NCBI GenBank assembly: GCA_950295325.1 | Contig: OX485807.1 | Location: 34,936,440 to 35,000,439 of the forward strand | Source of the DNA: Polytrichum commune | Lineage: Eukaryota > Streptophyta > Polytrichopsida > Polytrichales > Polytrichaceae | DNA: 64,000 nucleotides | Reading direction: 5' to 3' | Part shown: positions 52,201-61,619 of the stretch, in pieces | Layout of the letters: each line of letters begins with the position of its first letter | Numbering within the stretch: position 1 is the stretch's first letter | Translations under genes and position numbers: made by a program | The notes under the pieces: generated by a model | The model's input: the letters and a program-made list of their open reading frames with translations, nothing else | What the model was told of the DNA's origin: nothing | Databases searched by the model: none

Positions 52201-55025
52201 CCTAAATCTCATTCCAGCATTCTTATACTAGTTCTACAAAGTCCACATTTTGACACCCTCTCGGAACCGAGAGGGTGCCCAATTATGGAAAATCCTTATA
52301 CCATATTCTAAATGTCATTCGAGGAATTCAAGACTAGTCCTTCAAAGTCCACATTTTCAATCACATGGAGGTCCCCGATTTCCACATATTAGTTCTAGTA
52401 AGCATGAAACTAGACTCTAGGAGTGACTTTATAATCAAATATCAAGCCCCCTGAGGTCCCTGATTTCCACATTATTAGCTCTTATAGGCCAGAAATTTTA
52501 CTCAAGGCTTGACTTCAAAACTCCTAGACCAGCCCCTTGGGGTTCCTCATTTCCACATATTAGTTCTAATTGGCCAGAAACTTGACTCAAGACTTGACTT
52601 CATAATCAAGTATCAAGCCCCTTGAGGTCCCTAATTGCCACATATTAGTTCTAATAGGCCAGAAGCTTGACTCAAGGCTTGACTTCAAAACTCCCAGACC
52701 AGCCCCTTGGGGTTCCTCATTTCCACATATTAGTTCTAATTGGCCAGAAACTTGACTCAAGACTTGACTTCATAATCAAGTATCAAGCCCCTTGAGGTCC
52801 CTAATTGCCACATATTAGTTCTAATAGGCCAGAAGCTTGACTCAAGGCTTGACTTCAAAACTCCCAGACCAGCCCCTTGGGGTTCCTCATTTCCACATAT
52901 TAGTTCTAATTGGCCAGAAACTTGACTCAAGACTTGACTTCATAATCAAGTATCAAGCCCCTTGAGGTCCCTGATTGCCACATATTAGTTCTAATAGGCC
53001 ATAAACTTGACTGAAGGCTTTACTTAAAAACTCATAGACCAACCCCTCTGGGTTCCTGATTTCCCCACTATTTTCCTATATTGGGCCTAGGCACTCCACT
53101 TTCTGTCACCCTCTCGGAACCAAGAGGGTGCAGAGCTATGTCTAAACCTGATACCATTTCCTAAATCTCATTCCAACATTCTTATACTAGTCCTACAAAG
53201 TCCACATTTTGACACCCTCTCGGAACCGAGAGGGTGCCCAACTATGGATAATCCTTATACCATATTCTAAACTTCAATCCACAAATTCTATACTAGTCTT
53301 TCAAAGTCCACATTAGCAAGCACATGTAGGTTCTTGATTTCCACATATTAGCCTTAGTAAGCCTCTTACTAGACTATAGAATTTACTTAATAATCAAATA
53401 TGAAGCCCCTTGAAAACCATATTTTCCACATATTATGTCTAGTAAGCATTAAACTAGACTCTAGGAGTGACTTCATAATCAAAAGTCAAGCCCCTTAAGG
53501 TCCCTGATTTCCCCATATTAGCTCTTATAGGCCAGAAATTTTACTCAAGGCTTGACTTCAAAACTCCTAGACCAGCCCCTTGGGGTTCCTCATTTCCACA
53601 TATTAGTTCTAATTGGCCAGAAACTTGACTCAAGACTTGACTTCATAATCAAGTATCAAGCCCCTTGAGGTCCCTAATTGCCACATATTAGTTCTAATAG
53701 GCCAGAAGCTTGACTCAAGGCTTGACTTCAAAACTCCTAGACCAGCCCCTTGGGGTTCCTCATTTCCACATATTAGTTCTAATTGGCCAGAGACTTGACT
53801 CAAGACTTGACTTCATAATCAAGTATCAAGCCCCTTGAGGTCCCTGATTGCCACATATTAGTTCTAATAGGCCAGAAACGTGACTCAAGCCTTGACTTCA
53901 AAACTCCTAGACCAGCCCCTTGTGGTTCTTGATTTCCCCACCATATTCCTAAATTGTTCCTAGACACTCCACTTTCTGTCACCCTCTCGGGTGCCGAACT
54001 ATGTCTACACCTGATACCATCTTCTAAATCTCATTCCAGAAATCTCAAACTCACTTGTTCTTGAGAAGCCTTGGCCTTCGCCTTGGCCTTCGAACATGGG
54101 GATGCCTTCCTCCTTGCCTCAGCTGACCCTTCCTCCGAACTGCCGAACTCTCTCCTCCCTCCGACCTACCCTAACTCCGAACTGCCAAACTCTCTCCTCC
54201 CTCCGACCTACCCTAACTCCGAACTGCCAAACTCTCTCCTCCCTCCGACCTACCCTAACTCCCTCCGAACTATCTCCTCCCTCCTACCCTAACTCCCTCC
54301 AAACTCTACTAGGTTTGCGGCTAGGGTTTCCTCTCCCACTTGGTCCCTGCCTAGTCGAATGCCGAGAGCCTACTTGCGGAGGACACTATGACATTAACCT
54401 ACATTTTCTTTGACCCTCTCGGTTCCGAGAGGGTCCGTTCCTATACTACCCTCTTTCATGATGAACTCATTTAAACAAAATGAGAACTTCCTACAACTAC
54501 CTGTCTGGTTAACATTCATATTATGGGTCATTTTCCACATCCAGTCAACATGCACTTTATGAAGATTCACATTACATACCTCAATTTCAACATGTCATTT
54601 TCCATATAACCAAAATGTATATCTGACCCTCGTGCATCAAACCCTAAACCCATACTTACATTGCTTATTGTGTCTTCTTTTGTCTCCTCCTCCGATCCGC
54701 TCGTGTCGGAATTGCTTCGTTGCTCGCTCTCTCCCATCGATGGTTCGCGTGATTCACTATGCTCCCGTTCTTCCTCTATCCGTTCCAGCTCCTCGTTCCT
54801 ACTATATGTCCCTATCTCGTCCTCTCCGCCCGTCTTGCTCAAATCTGTTGGTGGCTCACTTCCCTGAGTACAAGTTTGCTCCTTCTTCCTAAGTTCTCTC
54901 CGTCGCCTCTGTTTAGAATTGCTAAAACTCGTGCCTCCCTTTCTTTTCTTCCTCTTTCTTCCAGGATCGGCAGTGGAGACTTGACTATTTCTTGGTTCCT
55001 TCATGTGTGCGTCCCGGTTTGCCAA
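43270..55025 (-). CDS. ParB-like / beta-class DNA methyltransferase-like protein, 13 exons (one in-frame stop)
   Basis: Exons from the 5' end (minus strand): 55025-54660, 54132-54055, 49659-49543, 49426-48849, 48773-48578, 48498-48301, 48199-47981, 45716-45475, 45379-44710, 44621-44277, 44184-43926, 43806-43605, 43498-43270. Every junction is GT-AG and all phases close: 1,232 codons plus stop. Residues 1-122 are highly charged with basic clusters (GRKRKKRKGG), likely nuclear. Residues about 210-380 contain WEGNHRLTAW (GNHR at 332-335), the ParB/sulfiredoxin-type box. Residues about 750-880 are Pro/Ser-rich linker. Residues 889 onward follow beta-class methyltransferase order: IDLLFADVPE (motif IV, normally DPPY), the strand DDGVLVFAHA, then QCGVGGSVLAC and HIVALESD (motifs I and II). 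A TGA at 43941-43939 (codon 1085) interrupts just before motif I. ParB box before methyltransferase is a known phage/bacterial layout. The function in a plant is unknown. Exon 2's acceptor is the least sure boundary. Confidence 0.72.
45717..47980. repeat. intron 7 of the minus-strand gene: satellite-like array with 24-bp palindromes
   Basis: Built from two interleaved units. One, about 85 bp, reads 'gatttccacatattagttct...aggccagaaacttgactcaa...aaagccccttgaggt'. The other, about 110-120 bp, contains a palindrome with arms CACCCTCTCGG and CCGAGAGGGTG around AA. Palindromes at 46382-46405 (perfect), 46900-46923, 47006-47029, 47602-47625, 47707-47730 and 47813-47836 (each with one to a few mismatches). 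No coding potential; the flanking exons keep their frame. Confidence 0.85.
50865..51020 (+). mobile_element. fragment related to the LTR at 57086-58848
   Basis: Shares order and wording with about 57577-57720: 'accatcataact', 'catcttcatctacg', 'gccaatggactactc', 'attcaggcaagt', 'gaggaagttatgcct'. It lies directly beside an AT-centre palindrome. A second shorter match is at 51542-51625. It shows that LTR-derived pieces entered this intron. Confidence 0.65.
51030..51535 (+). repeat. 149-bp tandem repeat, each unit with one AT-centre palindrome
   Basis: Units start near 51038, 51187, 51337 and 51486 ('gatgtggggatcc...'). Each holds a palindrome and 'gacatatcatgtacacaaac' plus 'aaagaaatacctcacac'. 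Spacing is 149-150 bp. These units have nothing in common with the 85/115-bp units except the palindrome. Confidence 0.85.
51703..51928 (-). other. unidentified open frame fragment inside intron 2
   Basis: Minus-strand reading without stops gives FLNFRQVAEGIRDRAEIF and IELSFNSNEFGREF, protein-like and unrelated to the satellite around it. It ends next to a palindrome at 51679-51702. It might be a captured piece of a retroelement gag or another gene; I do not recognise it. Confidence 0.3.
54146..54295. repeat. 42-bp tandem repeat in intron 1 of the minus-strand gene
   Basis: Three near-identical units 'cctaccctaactccgaactg' + 'ccaaactctctcctccctccga' followed by degenerate halves. The three-phase open frames on + here only reflect the repeat. 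Confidence 0.85.
54412..54435. repeat. 24-bp palindrome in intron 1 (TT centre)
   Basis: Arms GACCCTCTCGG and CCGAGAGGGTC around TT. The TT centre is the AA centre read on the other strand, so this copy lies in the opposite orientation to most. It is the copy closest to the divergent promoter (about 600 bp). Confidence 0.85.
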
Positions 55026-55328
55026 TACTCGTCTCTCTCCTATCCTCTTCTATTAGGGCATCGCACTCACATAATAACTCGTTCCTTTGCTTGTATTGTT
55101 CTTTATATTGCCAGTGCTTGAGGGTTAGGGTTTCCCTATTTCAGGCAGCCGTCCCATTTTTTCCCTTTTTGGCATCCTTTCCCTATTCTTTTTATATAAA
55201 CATTACTTCTACGTCTTCTGTTCCTTCGGTGATGGACATGGTGTCATCACAACGTTTGTCTTCACCATTCTTCTCCTATATAAATCTTTGCATCTTTGTT
55301 CATTTACGTTTGTATTTTCTCTGCCTTC
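55026..55328. promoter_or_regulatory. divergent promoter region between the two linked genes
   Basis: Start codons lie at 55025 (minus) and 55329 (plus). TATA-like boxes: TATATAAA at 55193-55200 and 55277-55284 for the + gene, and AATATAAA (minus strand) at 55102-55109 for the minus gene. The region is pyrimidine-rich on the + strand. The spacing suits a shared bidirectional promoter, which is inference. Confidence 0.5.
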
Positions 55329-57085
55329 ATGTCTTCTACCTCAATGGCCGAAATTCGTTCTCATGGCATCGGCGTCCCTATTCTCTTCCCCATTGATGCA
55401 CATGGTATTGTTGTTGTCTCGGAGCGTCATCTTTGCATTAGGTTCTCTCTTCAAGCTGATACAGTATGGGTAGAGCGTGAGATCTTCGATCCTGATACTG
55501 GATTGCTCGTTCATACCTTCCATGAGTCCTCCAAGCTAACTGACAATGGCAATGTGTGGGAGCTTGGCGCTGGACAGTATAGGGTTGTTGGCTGGCCAGA
55601 TTCTGAGATGAGAGTGTCAACAAAACTCCTTGCTCCTCTTCGATCTTCCACTGCTGACTTTAGCACACCTCCGGTAATAAGTGTCAAGACCGAGCCTGAC
55701 ATAGAGAATGTTGTAGACTTGTCTGATTCTTCGACTGAAGATGTATCTGTGAAGAAGGCTGCTGTTCATGATTCCCCTTCTTTGTTTCCCTCTGATTCCT
55801 TTGTAACGCCTTCTCCTTCTTGCTCTGTGCCTTTATCTCCTTCGGTCCCGTCTACGTCTAAACCTCCACTAGTGCATAAGGCTGCTGTTCATGATTCCCC
55901 TTCTTTGTTTCCCTCTTATTCCTTTGTAACGCCTTCTCCTTCTCGCTATGCGCCTTTATCTCCTTCGGTACCGTCTACGTCCAAACCTCCACCACCTATT
56001 GTTCAATGTCTTCGTCGTCTTGGTTCTATACCCGGTAGTAAAAGTGTCCTCCAGAAAATAGATTACGATAAAATCAAAATCCAAGAGGTTAATCACCTTC
56101 CCCCTCGTTTCGATGGTACCCAGTTATTTGTCCTCCCTGCACCAGAAGTCTCTTCATCTCAATCCAGGGCCAAGTCCATGGACGGCATGGACAAGCAATA
56201 TGATGGCCATGTTTGGACGAGAACGCAAACCACCAACATCACAAACGACGTTGGCCTTGTATTTCGTTCCTCTACCTGTGTTTGGCCATCTCCAATGCCA
56301 AAACCCTACTTGTGATTACCTTCAACGTGCCCATCGTATCTCTCAGGTCAACGACACGGAATTTGATGGTTTCACTACTCAGCCTTTCCCTCTCTCTGGC
56401 ATTGTGCCATCCGGATCTACTCTTGTGTGCAGGATCTGCAAACAACCTCCCAAATGCATTGCACTCTGCGAGGCGAAAATTTTCTACGTCCATGGGAAGA
56501 ATTTCTCCCAAAGAGCCTGCATTCATATCGGAACTCATCAACATCCCGTGAAGGTTGGAGAGTGCAGACACAGTCGGAAGCGCATCAATGCTCTTCTCGA
56601 GGAGCACGTTGAGCGTACGCCTCAAGCCACGCACAGCAAGATCGTCCTTGAAGCCAGCAAGGACATTGTTGGTGAGTTCCTCCTTTCCGAGGATAGTGAC
56701 AAACATCGTCTCCTCTCCCTAAAGGAGCTCGAACCTGTGTTTGAGAGCTGTAGAGAGTTGAATTCCCCAAACCTTTGTTCTAAGGTTACCTCTTTCAAAT
56801 TTTTGCGGAGGTTCGGTGTTATGGATGGCATCTCTAAGCTCCGAGGCGTTAGCAATTGGGCCTACGTCCAACGGAACCAATTCCCAAGACAAGGTGACGA
56901 TGCCGACAAAGTGTTCGTCTTCAAGATGTCGGAGGTTGGTCCTGGAAGCGGTGTGGATTTGGTTCGTCGGATGCAACCGGGTGGGGACCTTGAGAACGCC
57001 TGGATTATATCCGATCACGTCAAGCGGGTCAAAGGGTGGACCACCATGGCCGCTCATGTGTATGATGGGACTTATCAACGGGTCA
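55329..57085 (+). pseudogene. Cys/His-cluster transposase-like protein, frameshifted and cut by an LTR
   Basis: Starts MSSTSMAEIRSHGIG (an upstream in-frame ATG at 55296 is less likely). A first frame runs to about 56205: a beta-rich N-terminus (DTGLLVHTFHESSKLTDNG), then a Ser/Pro-rich linker with a duplicated unit KAAVHDSPSLFPS (about 55755 and 55879). Near 56200 the reading shifts by one base into MFGRERKPPTSQTTLALYF and continues open to 57085. The second part has a cluster CQNPTC (56296), CRICKQPPKC and CEAKIFYVHG, ACIHIG and ECR, probably zinc-binding. It then has KFLRRFGVMDGISKLRG and a tail GWTTMAAHVYD, whose Asp (57064-57066) could be the first of a DDE triad. The LTR starts at 57086, so the rest is missing. 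Transposase is my reading of the layout; I could not assign a superfamily. Confidence 0.6.
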
Positions 57086-58848
57086 TGTCGCAACCCTTGC
57101 TAGGTCCCTTAATAATCTTGCCAATTTTCAATTCTAGCAAAGGTTACGAGTCGCTAACCCTTCGCATTCCGCCATGCTAATGGTTAGCTCCTCTTACCCC
57201 GGACCAATAGTTCATAGGAGGGAACCAACCCTCCTACTTTGCTTTCGGGACTCACCCCTTAATCGGTAACCCATTTCCCCAATGTGGACTTCCATCCATG
57301 GAAGTCCAATCCTATGTTGATCATCGCGTTGCCGGAGCAACACTACAACAACCCGAAGCATACTAGGCAACTATGGCCTCACAATGGGCCAATGCCCATG
57401 GAGGCCGTGCCGTTCGGCCTCGGGTGGGTGAGGCCACACCACCTCACCCATATAAGCCTCTAGGACTCTACACGGAGCCCCTACCCCACCGCCAACCAAC
57501 CTCTTGTCTCTCTACCAAGAGTTGGGGCCAAGTGGACATTTTCCCTTAGCTGCTGGGCCTAGAACCCCCCCAGCAGCTTCAGACCATCATAACTTCCTTG
57601 TATGATGTCTGATCATAACAACCAACCACTCCATCCTCATCTACGCTTCACGTAGATGCCTATGGACTCCTCACTTGCCCCATTCAGGCAAGTCTTGAGG
57701 AAGTTATGCCTGTTTGAACCTTGGCAGTCCCGGGAATCACTCCCAGGCACTGCTGTACCAGGGCGCTGTCCCGGGACAGCACCCCACTCAAATGGCCATA
57801 ACTCCTAGCTCACACCTCCGATTGAGGTGATCTTGAGCATTCTAGAATCACCACGCCATGAGCTACGCATAGCTCATGGCCTCACCCTCATGCCTCCTAG
57901 TCTTTGTGGGTGGGAGGCGTTCCCAACGCCCGGGGCCCTCACCCACACTAGGATCACTTGGGCCCTCTCACCAACGGCGCCACAAGTCCCGGGTGTCACT
58001 CCGGGGTCCCCCTTGTGCCCATGGTGTTTCGGCCACTCCTCATGGAGAGGTGCGCGACACTCACCCCCACCAAACGGAGTCGATGCCCTCATCGACTATA
58101 CTCGTAGTCGGTACACCAATTCTCAAGTTGCCATCCTCTATGGTGCCGCATTGTGTTTACCTTAGGACGCGACCCCCACAATGCATCTTCAAATTTGGCA
58201 TGGTCCCAAAGGTGTCGTTCCTAGGTGGTCCGTTAGCGACCTTGGATCTCTCATCCAAGGACCTAACCTATACTAGACCCACCTACTTTGGGACTCACTT
58301 GGGTTGCCCCTCCTTTGGGGCCTCCCCCGTTAGGCTCCACTAGCCTTACGTGACACATCTGGGCGAGACCTCAACGCTTCCACTAAGTTGTCTCGGTTGC
58401 AACTCCGAGATGGCTTTCCATTGTTAAGCCACGCCTCGATCGCACGGGGGTGATGCCAAGTCCCGCCCGACTCGGTTCCCACTTTGCTCTTTTGAGACAT
58501 GGGTTCATGACTCCCATGCGCCAACTCTCGTTAGCTCGCGGGTAGCACTTTTATGAGCACGCGCCATCACCTTGTCCCCGCCCGGACAAGCCCACAACTA
58601 AGAAGTTTCTTGGTTTTATCCAAGGCCCCTCCAAGCCATGGCCCCCAATTACTCGGCTTACCCAACCTAGTTTGGCATATCTATTCCCCCTCTTCCATTA
58701 ACCAAGCACAAGTACAAGACTAGGACCTCATCTCATACTTTTCTCTTTGCACCACTAAAGTTTGGACTTTATTCCCTCAAGCCAAAGAACAAGTTCATGT
58801 TGTGGAGCAATTAGCCTCGAAGCTAAGTGTGCTACTAGCGTCTCTCCC
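57086..58848 (-). mobile_element. Ty3/gypsy LTR, copy A (full length, about 1.76 kb)
   Basis: Begins TGTCGCAACCCTTGC within the transposase-like frame and ends at ...GCGTCTCTCCC, where copy B starts. Copies B and C begin with the same TG and are highly similar. Strand is taken from the integrase fragments. Hairpin-forming segments recur: around 57291 (GGACTTCCAT), 57550 (AGCTGCTGGG), 57640 (ATCTACG), 57766 (GCTGTCCC), 57857 (CCATGAGCTA), 58078 and 58097. The conserved open frames inside are shadows. It has no recognised coding role. Confidence 0.75.
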
Positions 58849-59830
58849 TGTCGCAACCCTTGCTAGCCCCCTTAGCAATCTTGCCAATTTTCTTTTCTAG
58901 CAAAGGTTACGAGCGCTAACCCTTCGCATACCGCCATGCTAATGGTTAGCTCCTCTTACCCCGGACCATTAATTCAAAGGAGGGGAACCAACCCTCCTAC
59001 TTTGCTTTCGGGACTCACCCCTTAATCGGTAACCCATTTCTTCGATGTGGACTTCCATCCATGGAAGTCCAATCCTATGTTCATCATCGCGTTGCCGGAG
59101 CAACACTACAACAACCCGAACCATACTAGGCAACTATGGCCTCACAATGGGCCAATGCCCATGAAGGCCGTGCCGTTCGGCCTCGGGTGGGTGAGGCCAC
59201 ACCACCTCACCCATATAAGCCTCTAGGACTCTACACGGAGCCCCTACCCCACCGCCAACCAACCTCTTGTCTCTCTACCAAGAGTTGGGGCCAAGTGGAC
59301 ATTTTCCCTTAGCTGCTGGGCCTAGAACCCCCCCAGCAGCTTCAGACCATCATAACTTCCTTGTATGATGTCTGATCATAACAACCAACCACTCCATCCT
59401 CATCTACGCTTCACGTAGATGCCGATGGACTCCTCGCTTGCCCCATTCGGGCAAGTCATGAGGAAGTTATGCCTGTTTGAACCTTGGCAGTCCCGGGAAT
59501 CACTCCCAGGCACTGCTGTACCAGGGCGCTGTCCCGGGACAGCACCCCACTCAAATGGCCATAACTCCTAGCTCACACCTCCGATTGAGGTGATCTTGAG
59601 CATTCTAGAATCACCACGCCATGAGCTACGCATAGCTCATGGCCTCACCCTCATGCCTCCTAGTCTTTGTGGGTGGGAGGCGTTCCCAACGCCCGGGGCC
59701 CTCACCCACACTAGGATCACTTGGGCCCTCTCACCAACGGCGCCACAAGTCCCGGGTGTCACTCCGGGGTCCCCCTTGTGCCCATGGTGTTTCGGGCACT
59801 CCTCATGGAGAGGTGCGCGACACTCCCCCA
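58849..59830 (-). mobile_element. Ty3/gypsy LTR, copy B (internally deleted)
   Basis: Matches copy A from its first base to 'gcgcgacactc' (about 59825), then jumps to the LTR's far end 'ccccca', losing about 780 bp. The short C-run at the junction suggests deletion by microhomology. It is followed by internal sequence with integrase fragments. Confidence 0.75.
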
Positions 59831-61040
59831 CTAAAGGAGATTGATGTCCTCATCAATGCCTACGCTTCTTTTTATTGGAATGTCTAGCCTTAATTTCTTC
59901 AAAGTGCTTTACCAATTCCTTGCCGTTCATCATGTCTCTTGCCGCTACCCAAACGGCTTCTTTCTCATGGTATCCTCACCATTTCACCAAGTACTCCTTT
60001 GTTCATTTTCTTTCTTTTTCACTTGGGCTTCCTACACTTGAGGATGCCCTCCTACCTCATGTTCCAAATGAAATCCACAAGGTCGGGAGGTGGCCTAATC
60101 ACTTGCTTGTAATTGGGCCACAAGGTGTCGTCCTTAAATGGCTTTAGGAATGAGACATGAAATGTTGGATGCACTTTGATCTCGGGCGGTAATTCCAACT
60201 TATACATGTCCTTGAACACTTGTTCCACAATGGGAAACGGAGCTCCAATTTTGGACATGAACTTTGGAGTGAGGCCTTCCGGCTAAGTGAAGTTGTTCAC
60301 ATTCAACAACATCTTTTGGCCCACCTCATTCTCCACTTCGCGTCTTCCGGCATTGACTTGCACTTCGTAGCACATTCGGGCTTTCTCCACCAACAACTTG
60401 GTCATCTCCAAGACTTGTTTACATTCTTGGCCAAGTCCTCACCATCTTGGTTGAACTCTAGTGTTGAATGTGCCCCCTCGAGAGCTAGGTTAATAGGTTG
60501 GAGCGCATCCACTCCATAAGCCACCACCAAAGACCACCCCTTGGTAGCCAAGTGCGTGGCTACATTGCAATTTTACTCCGCTCGACCCACATAGTCCGCC
60601 CAATCTCTTTGGTCCGCCCCCACCAAGTTCCTCAAGTATTGCTTCAAGACTCCATTCACACGCTCCGTTTTCCCATCCATTTGGGAATGCAAGGCCGTGC
60701 TAAACCTTAGTTTCCTTCCGACCTCCTTAGAGAAATGCATTGAAAATGCACTTGTGAATTTTGGATCTTGATCCCACACAATCACTCTTGGCAACCCGTG
60801 GTGCCTCAACCATCCTTTGAGAAAAGCCTATGCGGTCTTCAACGCGGTGGCGGCTCCCACAATCGGCACCATGTGTGCCAACTTGGCAAACCGCTCTACC
60901 ATCAACAAGATGGCATCATACCCATGTGTGAGACCAAATCCACCACCCTTAAGCGTCCTAGTCCGGGTGATGACTTTGAGAATCACATTTGTCTATCACA
61001 ACATGGAACCATATGCAAGGTGATTTTCATGTTTAAATGA
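59831..61040 (-). pseudogene. Ty3/gypsy integrase fragment (core and C-terminal domain)
   Basis: On the minus strand, from about 60960 down: VERFAKLAHMVPI, LRHHGLPRVIVWDQDPKFTS (second catalytic Asp region), KLRFSTALHSQMDGKTERVN (contains the Glu), YLRNLVG. Then the C-terminal module LTPKFMSKIGAPFPI, YKLELPPEIKVHPTFHVSFLKP at 60258-60100. Reverse transcriptase, RNase H, protease and gag are absent. Stops include a TAG in NFT*PE (about 60285) that also occurs in the second copy at about 63835. The element cannot be autonomous. Confidence 0.88.
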
Positions 61041-61410
61041 ACATGCATTGTCTCACTCATTGTACTTCATTAATGTTGGCCTCTTGGCTTGTGCTAGAGT
61101 TGGCTTTCTCAAGAGTCCAACCCGCGGCTTTAGCCGCACATGCCCTCAATGATTTTCCCCTTGCATACTTTGACCCAACCTCCTTTGTCTTCCCCTCGCG
61201 GAAGTCCTCCACCTTCTCCATTACTTGTGCACTTGATTTATTTAATAGAGAGGATACAAGCGTTAAAAAACGCTATTTCCCATAATCAATCCTAAGTGCA
61301 ATTACTTATGAAACCCACACGTGCCTCCACCTAACCTAATGTGGCCAACTACTTATCTATAAACTAATATAGTCTAATATAGTCTATAAACTAATGTAAT
61401 AATATAAACT

Positions 61411-61619
61411 AATCAGTCTCAGCCGCAGCTAACCAGCTACCCAAAATACAGTCCCGACCACAGCCAACCAGCTGCCTCCGATGCAGTCGCAGCCGCAGTT
61501 AACCAGTTGCCTCTTGATACAGTCCCGGCCACAGCTAACCAGCTGCCTCCAATGCAATCACAACCACAGCTAACCAGCTGCCTCCAATGCAGTCGCAACC
61601 ACAGCTAACCAGCTGCCTC
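61411..61619. repeat. about 38-bp tandem repeat next to LTR copy C
   Basis: Five or six units of 'cagctaaccagctgcctc' plus 'caatgcagtcgcaaccac' with variation. It lies where the left-hand internal region meets LTR C and replaces the expected 5' internal sequence. Confidence 0.8.

Larger units (their letters stand above)
49660..54054. repeat. intron 2 of the minus-strand gene: 4.4-kb repeat array with many 24-bp palindromes
   Basis: Same two units as the other intron. Palindromes with an AA centre at 49835, 50253, 50359, 50465, 50677, 52148, 52254, 53107 (mismatch) and 53213. With an AT centre (so the whole 24-mer is self-complementary and holds GGATCC) at 50571, 50829, 51062, 51211, 51360, 51509 and 51679; three of these have altered outer bases. 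Half copies near 49768 and 53980. Each is 24 bp from the given start. Highly similar blocks near 52480-53000 and 53520-53900 show recent local duplication. Confidence 0.88.

Noticed and set aside
54071-54413. Two + frames with repeated NSLLPPTYP / TLSSLRPTLTP units
   Set aside because: Both are readings of the 42-bp tandem repeat in intron 1 of the minus-strand gene, open in several frames.
46382-54435. CRISPR-like array
   Set aside because: The repeated palindromes are irregularly spaced, the intervening sequence is itself repetitive and not unique spacers, no cas-like gene is present, and the context is eukaryotic.
57827-58343. Open frames of 72-155 codons repeated at 57.8, 59.6 and 62.4 kb
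   Set aside because: They recur because the LTR recurs. Frames are open on both strands and are broken at different points between copies; LTRs normally encode nothing.
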